Assembly (NCBI GenBank): GCA_022605405.1
Contig: JABYQQ010000023.1
Span: 62,001 to 126,000 of the forward strand
From: Earliella scabrosa
Taxonomy: Eukaryota > Basidiomycota > Agaricomycetes > Polyporales > Polyporaceae
Length of the DNA stretch: 64,000 nucleotides
Direction: 5' to 3'
Shown here piece after piece: positions 1-12,130 of this stretch (within the stretch, counting starts at the first letter, position 1; the number at the start of each line of letters is the position of its first letter). Under the pieces are notes generated by a model that worked only from the letters and a program-made list of their open reading frames with translations, did no database searches and was not told where the DNA came from. Position numbers and translations under genes: made by a program.

Positions 1-160
1 AGCCGCCTTCCTGCTGCCCGCTCTCTTGCTGCCCTCTCGTTGGCCCGCTCTCTTGATGCCTTCTCTCGTCAGCCTGCCCTCTCACCCACCCACTTTCTTG
101 TTCGCCTGCTAGCCTCCTGCGGTCCGCTCTCTCGTTCGCTCTCTTGTCGCTACGTTGTCA
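1..160. repeat. CT-rich degenerate minisatellite-like tract
   Basis: The first 160 bases are strongly pyrimidine-biased and built from imperfect repeats around a CCGCTCTCTTG core spaced about 20-30 bases apart. No open frame or known family is visible. It may continue left of the window. Confidence 0.5.
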
Positions 161-1863
161 TCGTGTACTCCTAGTATACTTGTATTGTAGATAGATGTTA
201 TAATGAGTATCAAACATTTGGACGATGACTTGTGCTATGTGTGATGAAGTAGTAGTATAGTAGTGCGTACCATCAAGGAAATTTATCAAAATGCATGAAA
301 TTGGCGGATAATTGGCGAGTATTCCGCTATACCAGAACGGCACTAAACTTATTGGGCCATAGAGTGCATTCTGTGACAATCAGCCATAATGTTCTGCAAT
401 TATTCGTTATTACAGAACATTGCTGGTTATTAGCACGGGGGGTTTTTCCTGATGCGGACGACGCATATACGAAGACGACTAGGCTTCGCTGGCCGTCAGC
501 AATCCTCCGAGTGCCTTCCTCGACAGTCGATGGTCAGCTGGTCGAGACAGAGGCCGTGTACAAGGGACGGGCGTCGAGTCCAGGACGAACGGGTTCCTTG
601 GGACGGACTACCCGTACGCAGCGTGGGTGTATGCGGCTTGCGGTGGCTGGTCATCTAGAGGGACGTGTCCGAGACTCCGAGACTCAGGTGGCTGCGTATG
701 CGACAAGGCCAGCGGACGTCAGGCACGCGATGACTTTGGTCCGACACTGGCACACTTCGGCAGTCGATCAGGAACCCCTGACAGAAGACGCAGAGCGACG
801 TCGACACCAGCGAGCTCGATCTGTGTGTCGAGGACTCGTTCACGCTCGTCCAGCGACGATCCCACGGAAGAGTCCGCTCGTTCCTCCGGATCCGTGCAGA
901 ACCCGCGGACCTCTTCAGGTGAGTCGTTAGTCTGCGAACAACCCAGGCATGCATACACACGATGTGCGAGACAGCACTCTACCGAGCGACGATGGCGTAG
1001 CCTCCTAATCGGATGGCTGCGAGCCGCTATAACAGACACAGCCTTCCAGCACGTACGACATCGAGGACTTGCTTTGCAACGCTGCTAGAACCTTACGAGA
1101 CCTTGCCAGATCAAAGTTGGAGTAGCCTGGCATGCGCTCGGAACTCGAGATATCGAGAGCCAGCCGTGGCTCTGACGCGGTGTAGCGTGCAAGACAATCG
1201 TGAGACCTTCCTTTACCTCGAGGACGGACCGTTGCAAGCTCAATGAGAGCATTGTCGGAAATCCCAGTCTCGGGGCACGCAGTTGGCATCCAATCCTGCA
1301 GGTGGCGGGACGGCGTTCGACACCCGAGCTTGCAGTAACCGGCTTCCCAGATGGCAGGTAAATGGCTGGACGGACAGACAATTTCCAATGCTTTAGCGAC
1401 GTGTTCAAACAGCGCATGTACATACCGTACCTGCCACCCTCTCCGAACTCATTGCGGCACCGCACATCGCGGCATCATGCACCAGCAGTCATGGACGCCG
1501 CTCAAAACTTGACAGCCTTCTGAGACCCGCAAATGCGCGACGGTTTGAGACTCGAGGAGACGATGGAGGTACAGTACGCGCTTGCACGTCGCACCTGCGT
1601 CAATCCGACCCGCATATCATTGAGACTGGTGCTCCGCGTCAAGGACGGTCTCGACTGTTTCTCTCGAGACGGCCGACGCCCCACGCTCACTCCAATCCAT
1701 CGTGCGATCTGCCTGCGCTCGTCCAAGACTGCCAGAACAACGAGTGCGTAACTCTCGCTCACACACACCTAAAGCAAGCTTCAGAGGCAATCGCGGACGA
1801 GGTCGACACGCCCACAGGCTCCGACTCGGGCTCGCTCGCTAGGGACACCAACAATGGGGCCCC
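161..1863. other. No recognisable gene; decayed or intergenic sequence
   Basis: Open frames here are short and overlap on both strands, and none carries a motif I recognise. The longest (295-930, plus strand, 211 codons) reads as an Arg-rich low-information peptide and lies opposite equally long minus-strand frames, which suggests GC-rich chance ORFs. The segment just before 1864 could hold 5' parts of the dynein light chain remnant, but no clean start exon was found. Confidence 0.4.
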
Positions 1864-2268
1864 AAAGCGATCGTCACGAACGTCGACTTGAGCGAGGAGC
1901 TGGTCGACATTGCCTCCGCCACGCTCGAGAGGTATAACATCGAGAATGACATCGCCGCGCAGATCAGAATGGAGTACGACAAGCCTGTGCGACATGGGCC
2001 CACCTGACACGTCCTCGTAGACAGGAACTTTAGCTCCTACGTTACTCATGGTGCGTCCGATTTGCTTTACGCCTCATAGTCTCCCCCGTGTTCCTGCATG
2101 GACACGGCTGCGTCGTTGCGAGCGCGGCTACGCCGACCCCTTTCCTCCCCATCCACGCATCCACCCGTCACTGCCACTCGACAGTTATACTGATCTTTGC
2201 TATCACAGACGAAACAGCGTATCTACTTCTACAACGGATCCCTCGCCATCCTGATCAGGAGGCCATGA
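1864..2268 (+). pseudogene. Dynein light chain (LC8/DYNLL-type) pseudogene
   Basis: LC8 is an ~89-aa homodimeric hub subunit of cytoplasmic dynein. The frame from 1864 reads KAIVTNVDLSEE, then ERYNIENDIAAQIRMEYDK, the LC8 N-terminal half in order. It continues as GPT-stop-HVLVDRNFSSYVTH, where LC8 has the PTWH...NF.SYVTH block: the conserved Trp codon TGG is TGA at 2005-2007. After an intron-like gap (about 2050-2208) a frame at 2209-2268 reads TKQRIYFYNGSLAIL, matching the LC8 C-terminal strand. The splice junction is not cleanly in phase and no ATG is visible upstream of KAIV. Retaining an intron argues against a processed copy. Identity is confident from the block order; calling it a pseudogene rests on the stop and missing start. 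Confidence 0.8.
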
Positions 2269-4269
2269 GCCGTCCTAGCATGACCTCCTCCACTCATCGG
2301 GTTGCTGGAGGGTCGGAACGGCAGCGAATGAGCACTGATTGAGGGATCGCCATACCACGGCCATGTAGCTATTCCCCGGTCTCCCTGACCCTCGCGCGGG
2401 ACCCGATACATATCGTCGCATTTGCTGCTTTCCATCGCAGCGCAATCGTGCATATCCGATTCGCTCTCGCGCCTGCTCCAAGTGTCGGTCCTCGGAACCC
2501 CGACTACTCTTGCGCAACGAGGTGCAGTGCTCCGCGCAGGGCATGCACATCTCTTGGGGCTGCGTGTATCGTGAACGCTGGTAGGTCCGCAACCCATTCA
2601 ATCATGCTCTGCATCGCTTGCTCAGCCAGTTCTGAGCTCCGAATACAAGGCTTACGCGTTGCAACGATGATCCCACCACCCGTTCTACTCTCGGATGTTG
2701 TGATTTTAAAAGCATGGCGAGACGATTGCGCAGTACTCTCTCATCAGTTCCTTCTTGCTCCTGGTACATAGCTCCTCGGATGTTGGGCCACCACAGGATC
2801 CTGGCAGATGGATATATCAGCATCTCTAATTAGAGACGAACCGTGATCCATCCTGGACTCTAGCTTAGAGTACCCGTATTTGTACAGGGCGGGCGCGTGG
2901 AGCCACGATATGCATGCATGACTAATCTTGGCTTCTGCATTGATGCCAACTGCATACCTCCTCAACATGGATGTCAATGGATCTCCCGCTTACAGCACTT
3001 AGACTTCCGTTTGTAGGGTGGTCAAAATCGGTAATAATCGAGTCCTATTCTGGCATATTCCTGTATGTTCTATCACAACAGGTGGTTATAAGATACGCTA
3101 GTCCGACACTGGTGAACAGGACCATAACATATGTACTACTAAGCTGTCATAATGCTCCATCCAGCAGTGTACCGTATGTCTAGTTCCAAGACCGGATGAA
3201 TCTATAAGTATGTAGCCACACAGAGAAGCGCAATGAGTGCCATACCATGCATACTGATGTTGGTGATTGAGAGTAGTAGCTATCGGACTCGTAGCTTGGG
3301 GGTTATGACAAGAGTTAGGAGTTGCGTACTGTTCCGGGAATCGGGCGCTTAGCATCGAAACAAACATAGAATAGTTTGTAGGCGATCAGCTTGTTGTTTC
3401 GTAGCCGTTCAAATGAACGGTGTACATTTTGGAGTCATATAGAAGCCAATTGAATAAAGATTGGGATCATCAGAGCACTTCGGAGATGTCGTACAACTCG
3501 AGAGCACGTATGCACGTACAAACCACTATAGTAGTTGGGTACTCCTTGCGTTTATGCATGTCTGTCATAGAATGCATTGAGACCGCGCTATCAAACCGGA
3601 GGATCGAGTGCACATGGACTTACAGTGGACCTAGAACCATGTTATACTCAGTCAGGGTTTACCTATGTGTCCCAAAGCTGTATGTCATCTATATTATAAA
3701 AAGGCTCAGTCTCACCTGATGGGCCGTCTCACGAGCTCGGTTTTCCGTTGCACCCCGGCGCTCCAGTGTCGACGCTGAGAGATTGCCGCGCTCATATATC
3801 GAGAGTGGTCAACACGGACGTACCTGTCTCGAGGTCTCTTGTATAGGGAGGTCTTCGTTATCCAGATTGACTCGGCCATCACGGCAACATCACGGCAATC
3901 ACTTTCTAGACGCGCTCAGCCCCAGATATCCAAGTTCTGCTCATACCGTTATATACGTCGAACACATATGTCTCTCTGAATCACTGTGCAACACACAGGA
4001 TGTTTCTGATCATGCATTAGTAGACAGAGTAACAAGCTACGTGGCCATGCTATGTGGAGCCCGTAAGCGGTATATCTATTTATCTAATCTCATGAGCGCC
4101 TGTGCCCATTGAACGTGTCCGAAGCCAGCCGCCAACCTGCCACCAGCTGCTTCCCATATCGTTGTCCCAAAAGCCTCCGGACGCTCATCACCCTGGTCAG
4201 CTCATTCATACGGATCGAGTTCAGCCGTGCTTCTATGGTTCATACCCGTGCTGCGTAAGTGCCTCTCCA
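2269..4269. other. No recognisable gene
   Basis: About 2 kb with no long open frame and no motif I can assign. A short palindrome-rich block at about 2811-2872 is annotated separately. Base composition becomes more AT-rich from about 2700 to 4100. Part of this may be the 5' region of the downstream Helitron, whose 5' terminus I could not place. Confidence 0.4.
2811..2872 (+). repeat. Left copy of an inverted ~65-bp block flanking the Helitron
   Basis: The block starts GATATATC, contains the near-palindrome CTCTAATTAGAGAC and the 12-mer CGTGATCCATCC, then ACTCTAGCTTAGAG. Its reverse complement resembles 11952-12013, with the same order of GATATATC, CTCTARTTAGA-type palindrome, CGTGATCCATCC and a second palindrome. 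The pair brackets about 9.2 kb including the Helitron. It could be the inverted termini of another element or two dispersed repeats. Confidence 0.4.
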
Positions 4270-5068
4270 TTCTCGATTGACCTCGCTGAGCTTTTCTGAT
4301 CTCCCGCAACTCCTCAAGCTCTAGAGAACGCCGTCTCCGTCATGCACTTCAAGACGAGCCTGATCGATACCAGGCTGCACACATTGAGCAGGAACAGGTC
4401 CGACAAAAAGATCACAAGTCCCGTGAAGACTCCGATGCGGCCATGATTCATCACCGGGCCGCTTCTCCGAGCCCTCCGAGTCCATCCCGGACGTCCGCTC
4501 ATAGCAACGACAAGGAGAATGAGCCACACGCTACCCCTCATGAACTACGTCCCCACTCCTCCAAGAGAGCCCCATTTCCTGAAGTTAGCAATAACACTCG
4601 ACGGCCGGTAAGCCTATACTGAGTCATCTGCTTATAAGCGACTGTGGTTGTTCACAATGTCCTAGCGCGCCTCTCCACTTCCGCGTCCGTGGCAGACCCA
4701 GGGTCTGACACGTCGCCAAATCAGTCAGCGCGAACGACGAGCCCGAGAGAGGACTCGTCAAGAAGCCGGAAATGTGAGCTCTCTCACTCACCAACCCACT
4801 CGCTGTCCCGTTCATGCCGCATATTGTCAGGCACAACCTGACCGTGACGTCGGCACCTCTAATGCTGCGTTGGCCTCTCAAGGCGGTATGTAGCATACCA
4901 GTCTTATTCTTTATTAAGCTGATTCCTTTTTACAGGTCCCGCAGCTGAGCAGTCAAGACGCACAGGCTCCGGTACGCGCATAATGATTCGTGGTCCGTTC
5001 CGTTCAATGACTGACTCACATTCACCGTCACGCGCTCCGCAGGTCGGCGTACTTATCTGGAGCACGCC

Positions 5069-8000
5069 GTGAGGACGCACTCTCTTGGGCATATGACGAT
5101 TCCATGTGCATTGTGTGGTGCCCTCCACTGGCTTGATGAACGTCTCGCGCGGTCGTCTGCCATTCATCCCCGGTTTTCGACATGCTGCGATCAAGGCCAG
5201 GTCCAGCTTGCGTCTATCCCGCCACCCCCACCGCTACTCCTCCGCCTCTTGACGAGCCAAGACTCTGACTCGGTCGAGTTCCGTCTTCACATCCGTCGTT
5301 ACAATGCTGCTCTCTCCTTCATCTCACTTGGTACCAGGATCGATGAGAAGGTCAACAATGGTCGCGGTCCATACGTCTTTCGCATATGCGGCGAGTTGCA
5401 TCACCTTGCAGGATCCTTGCTCCCCCCTGTGGGTGAAACACCGTCATATGCGCAGCTATACATCTACGATCCGAGTGATGCACTATGTACGCGTTCCTCC
5501 TCCAATCCAGACTTGTCATTGGCGACTCTGCATGGTTTACAAGACATGCTCCTCACTCATCATCAGTACACGTCGATCTACAAGCACGCTTACGAGATTC
5601 TCTCGCAATCAAGCAGAGACGACATGGTCCTCTGTCTACGCTTTGATCCCTCTAGTGACCGCCGCCGCTATAACTTGCCCACGTCGAACGAGATTGCCAT
5701 AATCCTTCCTGGAACCGGGGAGGAGGTGCAACATTCTCGCGATATCATACTGCGGAAACGGTCCGGATCTCTTGAGCGAATCAGCGAACTCCATCCTGCA
5801 TATGCCTGTCTCCATTATGTCCTGTTCTTTCCATACGGCACTCATGGCTGGCATCCGAACATTCCTCTCAACAAACCCTCATCATCGCACTCTACACGAC
5901 CAGGCCATGAGCGAGAGGCTTACACTACTGTGTCCCAGACACGGTACTATGCGTACCAACTCCATCTTCGTGCTTCCGAGTTCTCATCCTTACATTACGG
6001 CGGACGTCTCTTTCAGCAGTTCATTGTTGATGTTTGGGCGTCGGCGGAACAGAATCGTATCAACTATCTTAGAAGCAATCAGAAGAAGATTCGCGCCGAA
6101 CTATACTCTGGACTACAGGATATCGCTGCGAGCGATGGCTATCACGGCGATGTCGACCTCAACCAGCTCGGCCAGCGCATCATCCTTCCCTCTACATTCC
6201 AAGGCGGCTCGCGCCATTGGCACGAGCAGTGCCAGGACGCTCTGGCAATATGCCGCGAGGAGAAATCCATCGACTTCTTCATAACCATCACCTGCAATGC
6301 AAACTGGGCAGAAATCAAGGCCGAGCTTCATCCGGGCCAGACACCGTCGGACCGTCCTGATCTCATCGCTCGTGTGTTTTACATGAAGCAGAAGGCGATA
6401 TTCCATGACATCATCGAGAATCGTGTTCTCGGAGCCGTCTCCGCATATGTATACTCGGACGAGTGGCAGAAGCGTGGATTGCCCCATGTGCATTCGCTCT
6501 TCATGATGAAGCCTGACGACAAGCTTCACAATGCGGCAGAAATTGACGCTTGTATCCGCGCATACTGGCCAGATCCGGTCACTGAGCCCCGTCTCTTCGA
6601 ACTGGTGATGAAGCACATGGTCCATGGTCCCTGTGGTGTTCTCGACACGAATGCTCCGTGCATGGTCAATGGCAAATGCTCAAAGCGGTTTCCACGTTCA
6701 TTTCAGCCATACACAACCATGGACGACGATGGATATCCGCTATACTGCCGCCCTGATGATGGTCGCTCATATGAGAAGAACGGAGTATTCATCGATAACC
6801 GGTGGATCATCCCATACAACCCCTACCTACTTGCTCGCTACGAGTGTCACATCAATGTGGAATGTGCGACATCATTTGCCACAGTAAAATACATCAACAA
6901 GTACATCCACAAGGGGCATGATCGCACGACTCTCGAGGTTCAGAAGGACGAAACCAAGATGTACCTTGATTCACGCTATGTCTGTGCACCCGAGGCTGCC
7001 TCTCGACTCTTCCACTTCGAGCTCCATGGACGGTCTCCCCCTGTTGTTCGTCTACAGGTATGTGATGTTTGCCAGAAACAGTAGCAAGTATTTGTACTCA
7101 TACTCGGACATAATTGCAGGTTCATCTTCCTGGCCAGAACATCATTTCGTTCGATCCAGACTCGGAAACATTGCATGGAGTGGTGACACGGGCACAGAAT
7201 GAACATACTACATTGACTGCGTTCTTTGTTGCTAATTCTGCACCCGGAGAAGTCGGCGAGTTGGCTCGTGCTCACACCTATCCCGAATTTCCACATCACT
7301 TTGTCTGGGACCCTCACAAGCGATGGACCATCCGGAAACAAGGAAAGGCGGTTGGACGAATGTATCTTGTACCTCCTACAGCAGGAGAGCGGTTCTACTT
7401 GCGTATGCTACTGACTATTGTGAAAGGTGTGTGCTGTTTGCTACTAGACTCGGAGTTGAGAACGGCACTTATAGTAGGTCTACTAGGGCCAACATGTTTC
7501 GAGGACATACGCACATTTCACGGCATCCGGTATCCCACCTTCCGGAGTGCCTGTATTGCCCGTGGCCTGCTGGAGGACGATCACGAATGGCGACAGTGTC
7601 TTGCAGACGCATCCTGCATGCATACGGGCTCGCGGTTGCGCGATCTTTTCGCTGTTATCCTTGTACACTGCAGTCCGACAGATCCTCTCGCTCTCTGGGA
7701 GGAGTTCCGTGATCACATCTGCGATGATCTTCCCTACTGGCTCCGTCAAGCCTTTCATCTTCCCTATCCCTCACATGATAACATTTACGACTACGGACTA
7801 TTCCTTCTCTCGCATCTTCTCCGACAGTCTGGCCATCAACTGTCGGACTTCGGTCTCCCTGTGGTTGTACAAGACTGGTCAAGCAGAGGGGACTTTGCAA
7901 ATCCCCGCGTTCTGGAAGAGATGTCATATGACGTCGAACAGGAGCGCACACTTGGGTGGACTCAGCGTGGTACTCTGAACCGGGATCAGCTGTACGCATT

Positions 8001-9378
8001 CGAGCAGATCACGCAGTCCACATATAACCACACCGGACGGCTCTTTTTTGTCAATGGATCAGGAGGCACCGGAAAGACGTATCTCTATGCGACAATATGT
8101 CACACCATCCGGGGCGGATCACATATTGTACTTTGCGTTGCATCCTCGGGCATTGCAGCACTTCTTCTACCTCATGGGCGGACAGCACACTCTATGTTCA
8201 AGATACCCGTTGAAGGACTCACTGAAGACTCATCCTGCGCCATTTCGAAGGATAGCCAACTTGCCGGGTTGATTCGAGCCACCCGTCTTATCATCTGGGA
8301 CGAGATCACAATGCAGCATCGTTATGGTCCTGAAGCAGTCGACCGAACATGTCGTGACATACGGGACAATGAGCAACCATTCGGAGGGATCACAGTGGTT
8401 TTCGGAGGCGACTTCAAGCAAACACTACCAGTCATACCGAAGGGGTCACGCGAGGAGATTGTCGGTGCCACGCTCCAACGGTCATCGCTCTGGAGCAACA
8501 TTACAGTTCTACACCTCCATCAGAACATGCGGCTTGAATCTGATCCTTCTGCTGCTGCATATGCTGCCCTGCTTGATGACATTGGACATGGACGTCACAT
8601 CTCCGACAATGGAGATGTTGCTCTCCCTTCCGAGATGAGGGTGGACTCTATCAACGCTCTTCTGAACTTCGTCTACCCCCTTCCTGCCGGATCTACCCAG
8701 CCTCCTCCTCCACAGTACTTCCTAGACCGCACTATTTTGTGCGCAAGGAACTCTGACGTTGATGATGTGAATGCACGAATGCTCGACCGACTGCCAGGTG
8801 CCGCACAGGTCTTCCACAGTGCTGACAGCGCTGAGGACTGCCGGCATGGCGGTCTGCCAGCAAGTGAACTCCCAGTTGAGTTCCTCAACAGCCTCAATGC
8901 TCCAGGGATGCCGCCGGGTCAACTTCATCTCAAGATCGGTGCACCTCTCATTTTGCTTCGAAACCTTGCTCCAAGTCAAGGTTTATGCAATGGCACCAGA
9001 ATGGTCTTGCTTCGGATGTCAAGCCGGGTCCTCGAAGTTCAGCTTCTTGGTGGTGATCACAACGGCGAGATTGCCCTCATTCCAAGGATTACTCTAACAC
9101 CATCTAACGGTAATGGCCATATTGCTTTCACTTTACGGCGTCGCCAGTTCCCTGTCCGTCTTGCTTTTGCACTCAGTATTAATAAGTCACAGGGACAGTC
9201 AGTGAAGGTGGTCGGGCTGGACCTTCGCACACCAGTCTTTACTCATGGACAATTATATGTAGCACTTTCACGCGCAACGCATGGGCAACGTGTACGTGTT
9301 CTGTTCCCGGACTCAAGCGACAGCCTCCATACTACGGTTACAAAAAACATAGTCTTTCCAGAAGTTCTCCTAGAGTAG
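5069..9378 (+). CDS. Helitron Rep-helicase protein (RepHel), three exons
   Basis: Proposed exons are 5069-7057, 7120-7426 and 7487-9378, with GT-AG introns of 62 and 60 nt. The joined frame is 1395 codons plus stop with no interruption. An N-terminal Cys-rich stretch (CALCGAL, STCC) precedes a Helitron-like N-terminal domain. The HUH nuclease motif is PHVHSLF (His473, His475) and the two-tyrosine motif is KYINKYIHKG (Tyr608, Tyr612). The C-terminal PIF1-type helicase shows Walker A GSGGTGKT (about residues 956-963), Walker B LIIWDE, FGGDFKQTLPV, and a late block INKSQGQS...HGQLYVALSR. Known role: strand nicking, transfer and unwinding during rolling-circle transposition. The true start may lie upstream, since a Q/E/R-rich frame with a possible donor at about 4610 fits an extra exon. 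All catalytic residues I can name are present, so it may be functional. Confidence 0.85.
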
Positions 9379-9824
9379 CACATAAATTGAACAGAGTTCT
9401 TCGGTCTGTCCAGACATGACTAGAGTCCCAGCATAACCAGCTACCAGCCGGGGACAGTGCATGTTGTTCTATAAAGTTGCACGAGCGCAACTTCAGAACT
9501 GTGTGTTGGGGACAACACTGGCACTCACGGCTCATCTACCCATGTACTAGATGTACTTACTTGCATTAGCAGACACGGGTCACGGTGTACATACCTCAGT
9601 CTTCAGCTTGCCCACCGGAGAGAGCAGTCATCCTAGGGGGCAGCATGCGGAAAAGCGGCGAAGCTGGATGGGTTTATATACTGATGCGACCGTGGGATGT
9701 CGTACTACGCGCGACGCGTCAACAAGAACGGTCACGTGAGCATCATGTGGCGTGGTGTGCTGCAGTGCTGGCAGCACCTCTCACCGCACAAGTTCCCTTC
9801 ATCAACCAGTCCTCATGATCATTC
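9379..9824. other. Helitron intergenic region with TATA-like box
   Basis: There is no gene between the helicase stop and the next ATG. A TATA-like GGTTTATATACTG lies at about 9671-9683, some 150 bases upstream of the ATG at 9825, so the second gene probably has its own promoter rather than being read from the helicase transcript. Confidence 0.35.
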
Positions 9825-11204
9825 ATGGCTACCCAAAGACAGTCAAACTCGAACTCCACTCCTTCTACTGGGGCTCAAATAACTGCTGTAGTGGTCTATG
9901 AGAATCTTCGAGCTCTTACACACACTTCTCGGCACCTCATCTTCGACTGTCAACTGTATGGGGTCTCCTGTCGTTCCCTTGAGAACCCTGTTATTGCAAA
10001 TCTCCGCTACTTCAATCGAGATGGTATGTCCTTTAGCAATGAGACTGGTGTTATGGTTGTGAGGGCCGATGTCAGTGTCTCATTTATGTTCCATTACACC
10101 ACGTCACTAACATTTGCATTTACGCGGTGCATGCCCTAGATTACTCAATGCGGTCCAGACGCGCCGCTAGAGCTGTTGAGCTCTCAGTCAGAGGAGCAGG
10201 ACGATGGGATGTCTCTCAACCAGACCGACTTTGAGTTCATTGGTGACATTAAATGGGTACGTTTCTCCGATTACCTACATGTCCGATGTGAACCGGTGCG
10301 AGCACTACCTCAGGTGATCCCTCTCAAGTCAATCGACAGCTTCGACTTCAACAAACTGCACCCACCGATGATATCCGTCAATGGTATTGTTCTTTCCGCG
10401 CAGAATCAGATCGAGGATCCGACACTCGATGAGAAGGGCAAAGTCGCTGTATTTGAGATGGAACCCACTCAATACACCTCCTACTATGCTCGCACTCTGG
10501 ATCCTAAAACCCTACCGGTGAAGGCGTTTTTCCGTCTGTCAAGTAAGCGGTATGAACATGGAGCTCCCGTTCCATGGCCGGGCAGGATTGTCCACGTTGA
10601 TGGGTTTCTCCATGATGTCGTGCGCGATGCTTCAGGCCTCATGAAATGCGTCATCGCCGTGGAGGACATCGACTCCCTTGCATCTGGGACGCTTCCTCGC
10701 TCAGCACGCGCAGGCATTACACAGCAAGGTAGCTCTGGAATGATTTACTGCATATGCCGTTCTCATGATCTTGTGTTTGATCCAGGTTCTCACAAGCGCA
10801 AGTTCGCGTTTGATCCTGCCCGTGCGGTCCCTTCTCAAGTCCCTCTCTCATCAACCCCTGCGTCATCAAGCACCACTGTTACCGTGAACTCCGAGTCCGA
10901 GATGGTGGGCAGTAGTAGTAGCATGCACACCGCCGCCGCCGCCGTGGCAGGCTCAAGAGCCGGTCTCCTCCTGCCCAGTGCTGCTACGGTAGCAGGTCCT
11001 CCTTCCAAGCGCCTGCATACCGTGGTCGATGGCGGTGAAGATGCTATGGAGGATGAAGTTCCTCTTGCGGAGGCACTCGCAGGAAGTCACGGTACGCCAC
11101 GTCGCGCTGCTGGATCTGCCGCCACTGCCAGTCAAGCTTCAACTGGCACCCTAGAGCCGGGACCCAAGCACCCCCAGACCCGGTCTCGCGGTAGCAAGGC
11201 GTAA
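9825..11204 (+). CDS. Helitron-associated protein, possible OB-fold/ssDNA-binding type
   Basis: Proposed exons are 9825-10070, 10140-10728 and 10786-11204, giving 417 codons plus stop. Intron 1 (69 nt) has a CTAAC branch site and intron 2 is 57 nt. The N-terminal ~200 residues look globular (VVVYENLRALTH, IFDCQLYGV, IANLRYFNRDG, FIGDIKWVRF) and beta-rich. A second folded block runs MISVNGIVLS to VDGFLHDV. The C-terminal ~130 residues are low-complexity Ser/Ala/Pro with an acidic patch (GGEDAMEDE). No catalytic motif is visible. It sits downstream of the Rep-helicase gene in the same orientation and inside the candidate 3' end, so it looks like element cargo. Plant Helitrons often carry an RPA70-like OB-fold gene. 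An analogous role here is inference from position and predicted fold, not from a recognised motif. Confidence 0.6.
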
Positions 11205-11486
11205 GGCGGCGGGACTTGCAGATGGGATAGGGATACTATTGTCGTTGTTTGTATTCTCTTCTTGCAGGCAGACGCACCATGTGTTCTGGTCCGATACTTT
11301 GGCGCCCATTCTACGCGGGATATGGATTGAATTGTGTGTCCATGGTATGTGCGCTGAGTCTTGGTCTCTTCGTGCGATACAATACTATGACCTTCTCTCC
11401 GTGTGCTGAAATCAGTTTGGGAACATGATAGCCTCTTCACACGATGTTGTACAAGACTTCGTAAACATCAGCGTCTACTTAGTCTG

Positions 11487-11515
11487 AACCGTGCGGAGCA
11501 CGGGTTGACGTCTAG
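11487..11515 (+). other. Candidate Helitron 3' terminus (hairpin plus CTAG)
   Basis: An 8-bp stem (one bulge) with a 3-nt loop, AACCGTGC-GGA-GCACGGGTT, is followed five bases later by CTAG and then T. This is the hairpin-CTRR-T arrangement of Helitron 3' ends. The position, 300 bp after the last Helitron gene, fits. Confidence 0.5.
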
Positions 11516-12130
11516 TGGTTTGATAACTTTAAGGCGCACCGTTATTCGTGCTCCCATTGGCTGGCGGGACCGGACAGCCGTTCCGAAGGGAGTAACCGCT
11601 CAGATGTCTGCACTAATTTGGGAACATCCGATCCTATCCAGTACCAGCCGCTCATACAGTACCAGTACAAGCTCTTCCGAGTCATAAGCCGGCGCATATG
11701 CAGTGAAATATTAATATTGCTCCCACTCTCTCCAATGTTCTCTAACGCAGGCAACACACAGCCGAACATATCGGGACGAAGCCATACTGATCTTGAAACT
11801 GACGAGTATGGATCTGTCACCATAATATAAAACCAATGGATCGGTGCGGCGGACATTGATTGTGGCATGGAAGTGTCCTAAACTGGATGGAGCACCCGAT
11901 AGAAAGGGAAGGTAAGCGCTGCAATCTCTGGATATATCCACAGTGCTCGTCTCTAACTAGAGACCTGGATGGATCACGCATGTGTTCTAACTAGAGTCTA
12001 GGGATATATCAATATGACAGTATAGCCTGGGGCCACGCGCTTTGCGATCGGGGTCATGCTCACGATGAGTCGGACGGTGTCCGTTGTTAGAGTTACTATA
12101 GCCGTTTCGAGCTCGCACGATACGCCACAC
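11516..12130. other. Intergenic; contains right copy of the inverted block
   Basis: No gene is recognised. The segment 11952-12013 carries CTCTAACTAGAGAC, GGATGGATCACG, CTAACTAGAG and GATATATC, the reverse-complement counterpart of the block at 2811-2872. Confidence 0.4.

Larger units (their letters stand above)
4270..11515 (+). mobile_element. Helitron (two-gene, 5' end not resolved)
   Basis: Helitrons are rolling-circle DNA transposons encoding a Rep (HUH nuclease)-helicase protein and ending in a short hairpin plus CTRR. Here the Rep-helicase gene (5069-9378) and a second gene (9825-11204) lie in the same direction. A candidate 3' terminus follows: hairpin AACCGTGC-GGA-GCACGGGTT at 11487-11506, then GACGT and CTAG at 11512-11515, followed by T, as expected for insertion at A/T. 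A Gln/Glu/Arg-rich frame at about 4335-4610 resembles the basic N-terminal region of fungal Helitron proteins and may be an upstream exon. No 5' TC terminus could be fixed, so the left edge is a guess. Confidence 0.6.
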
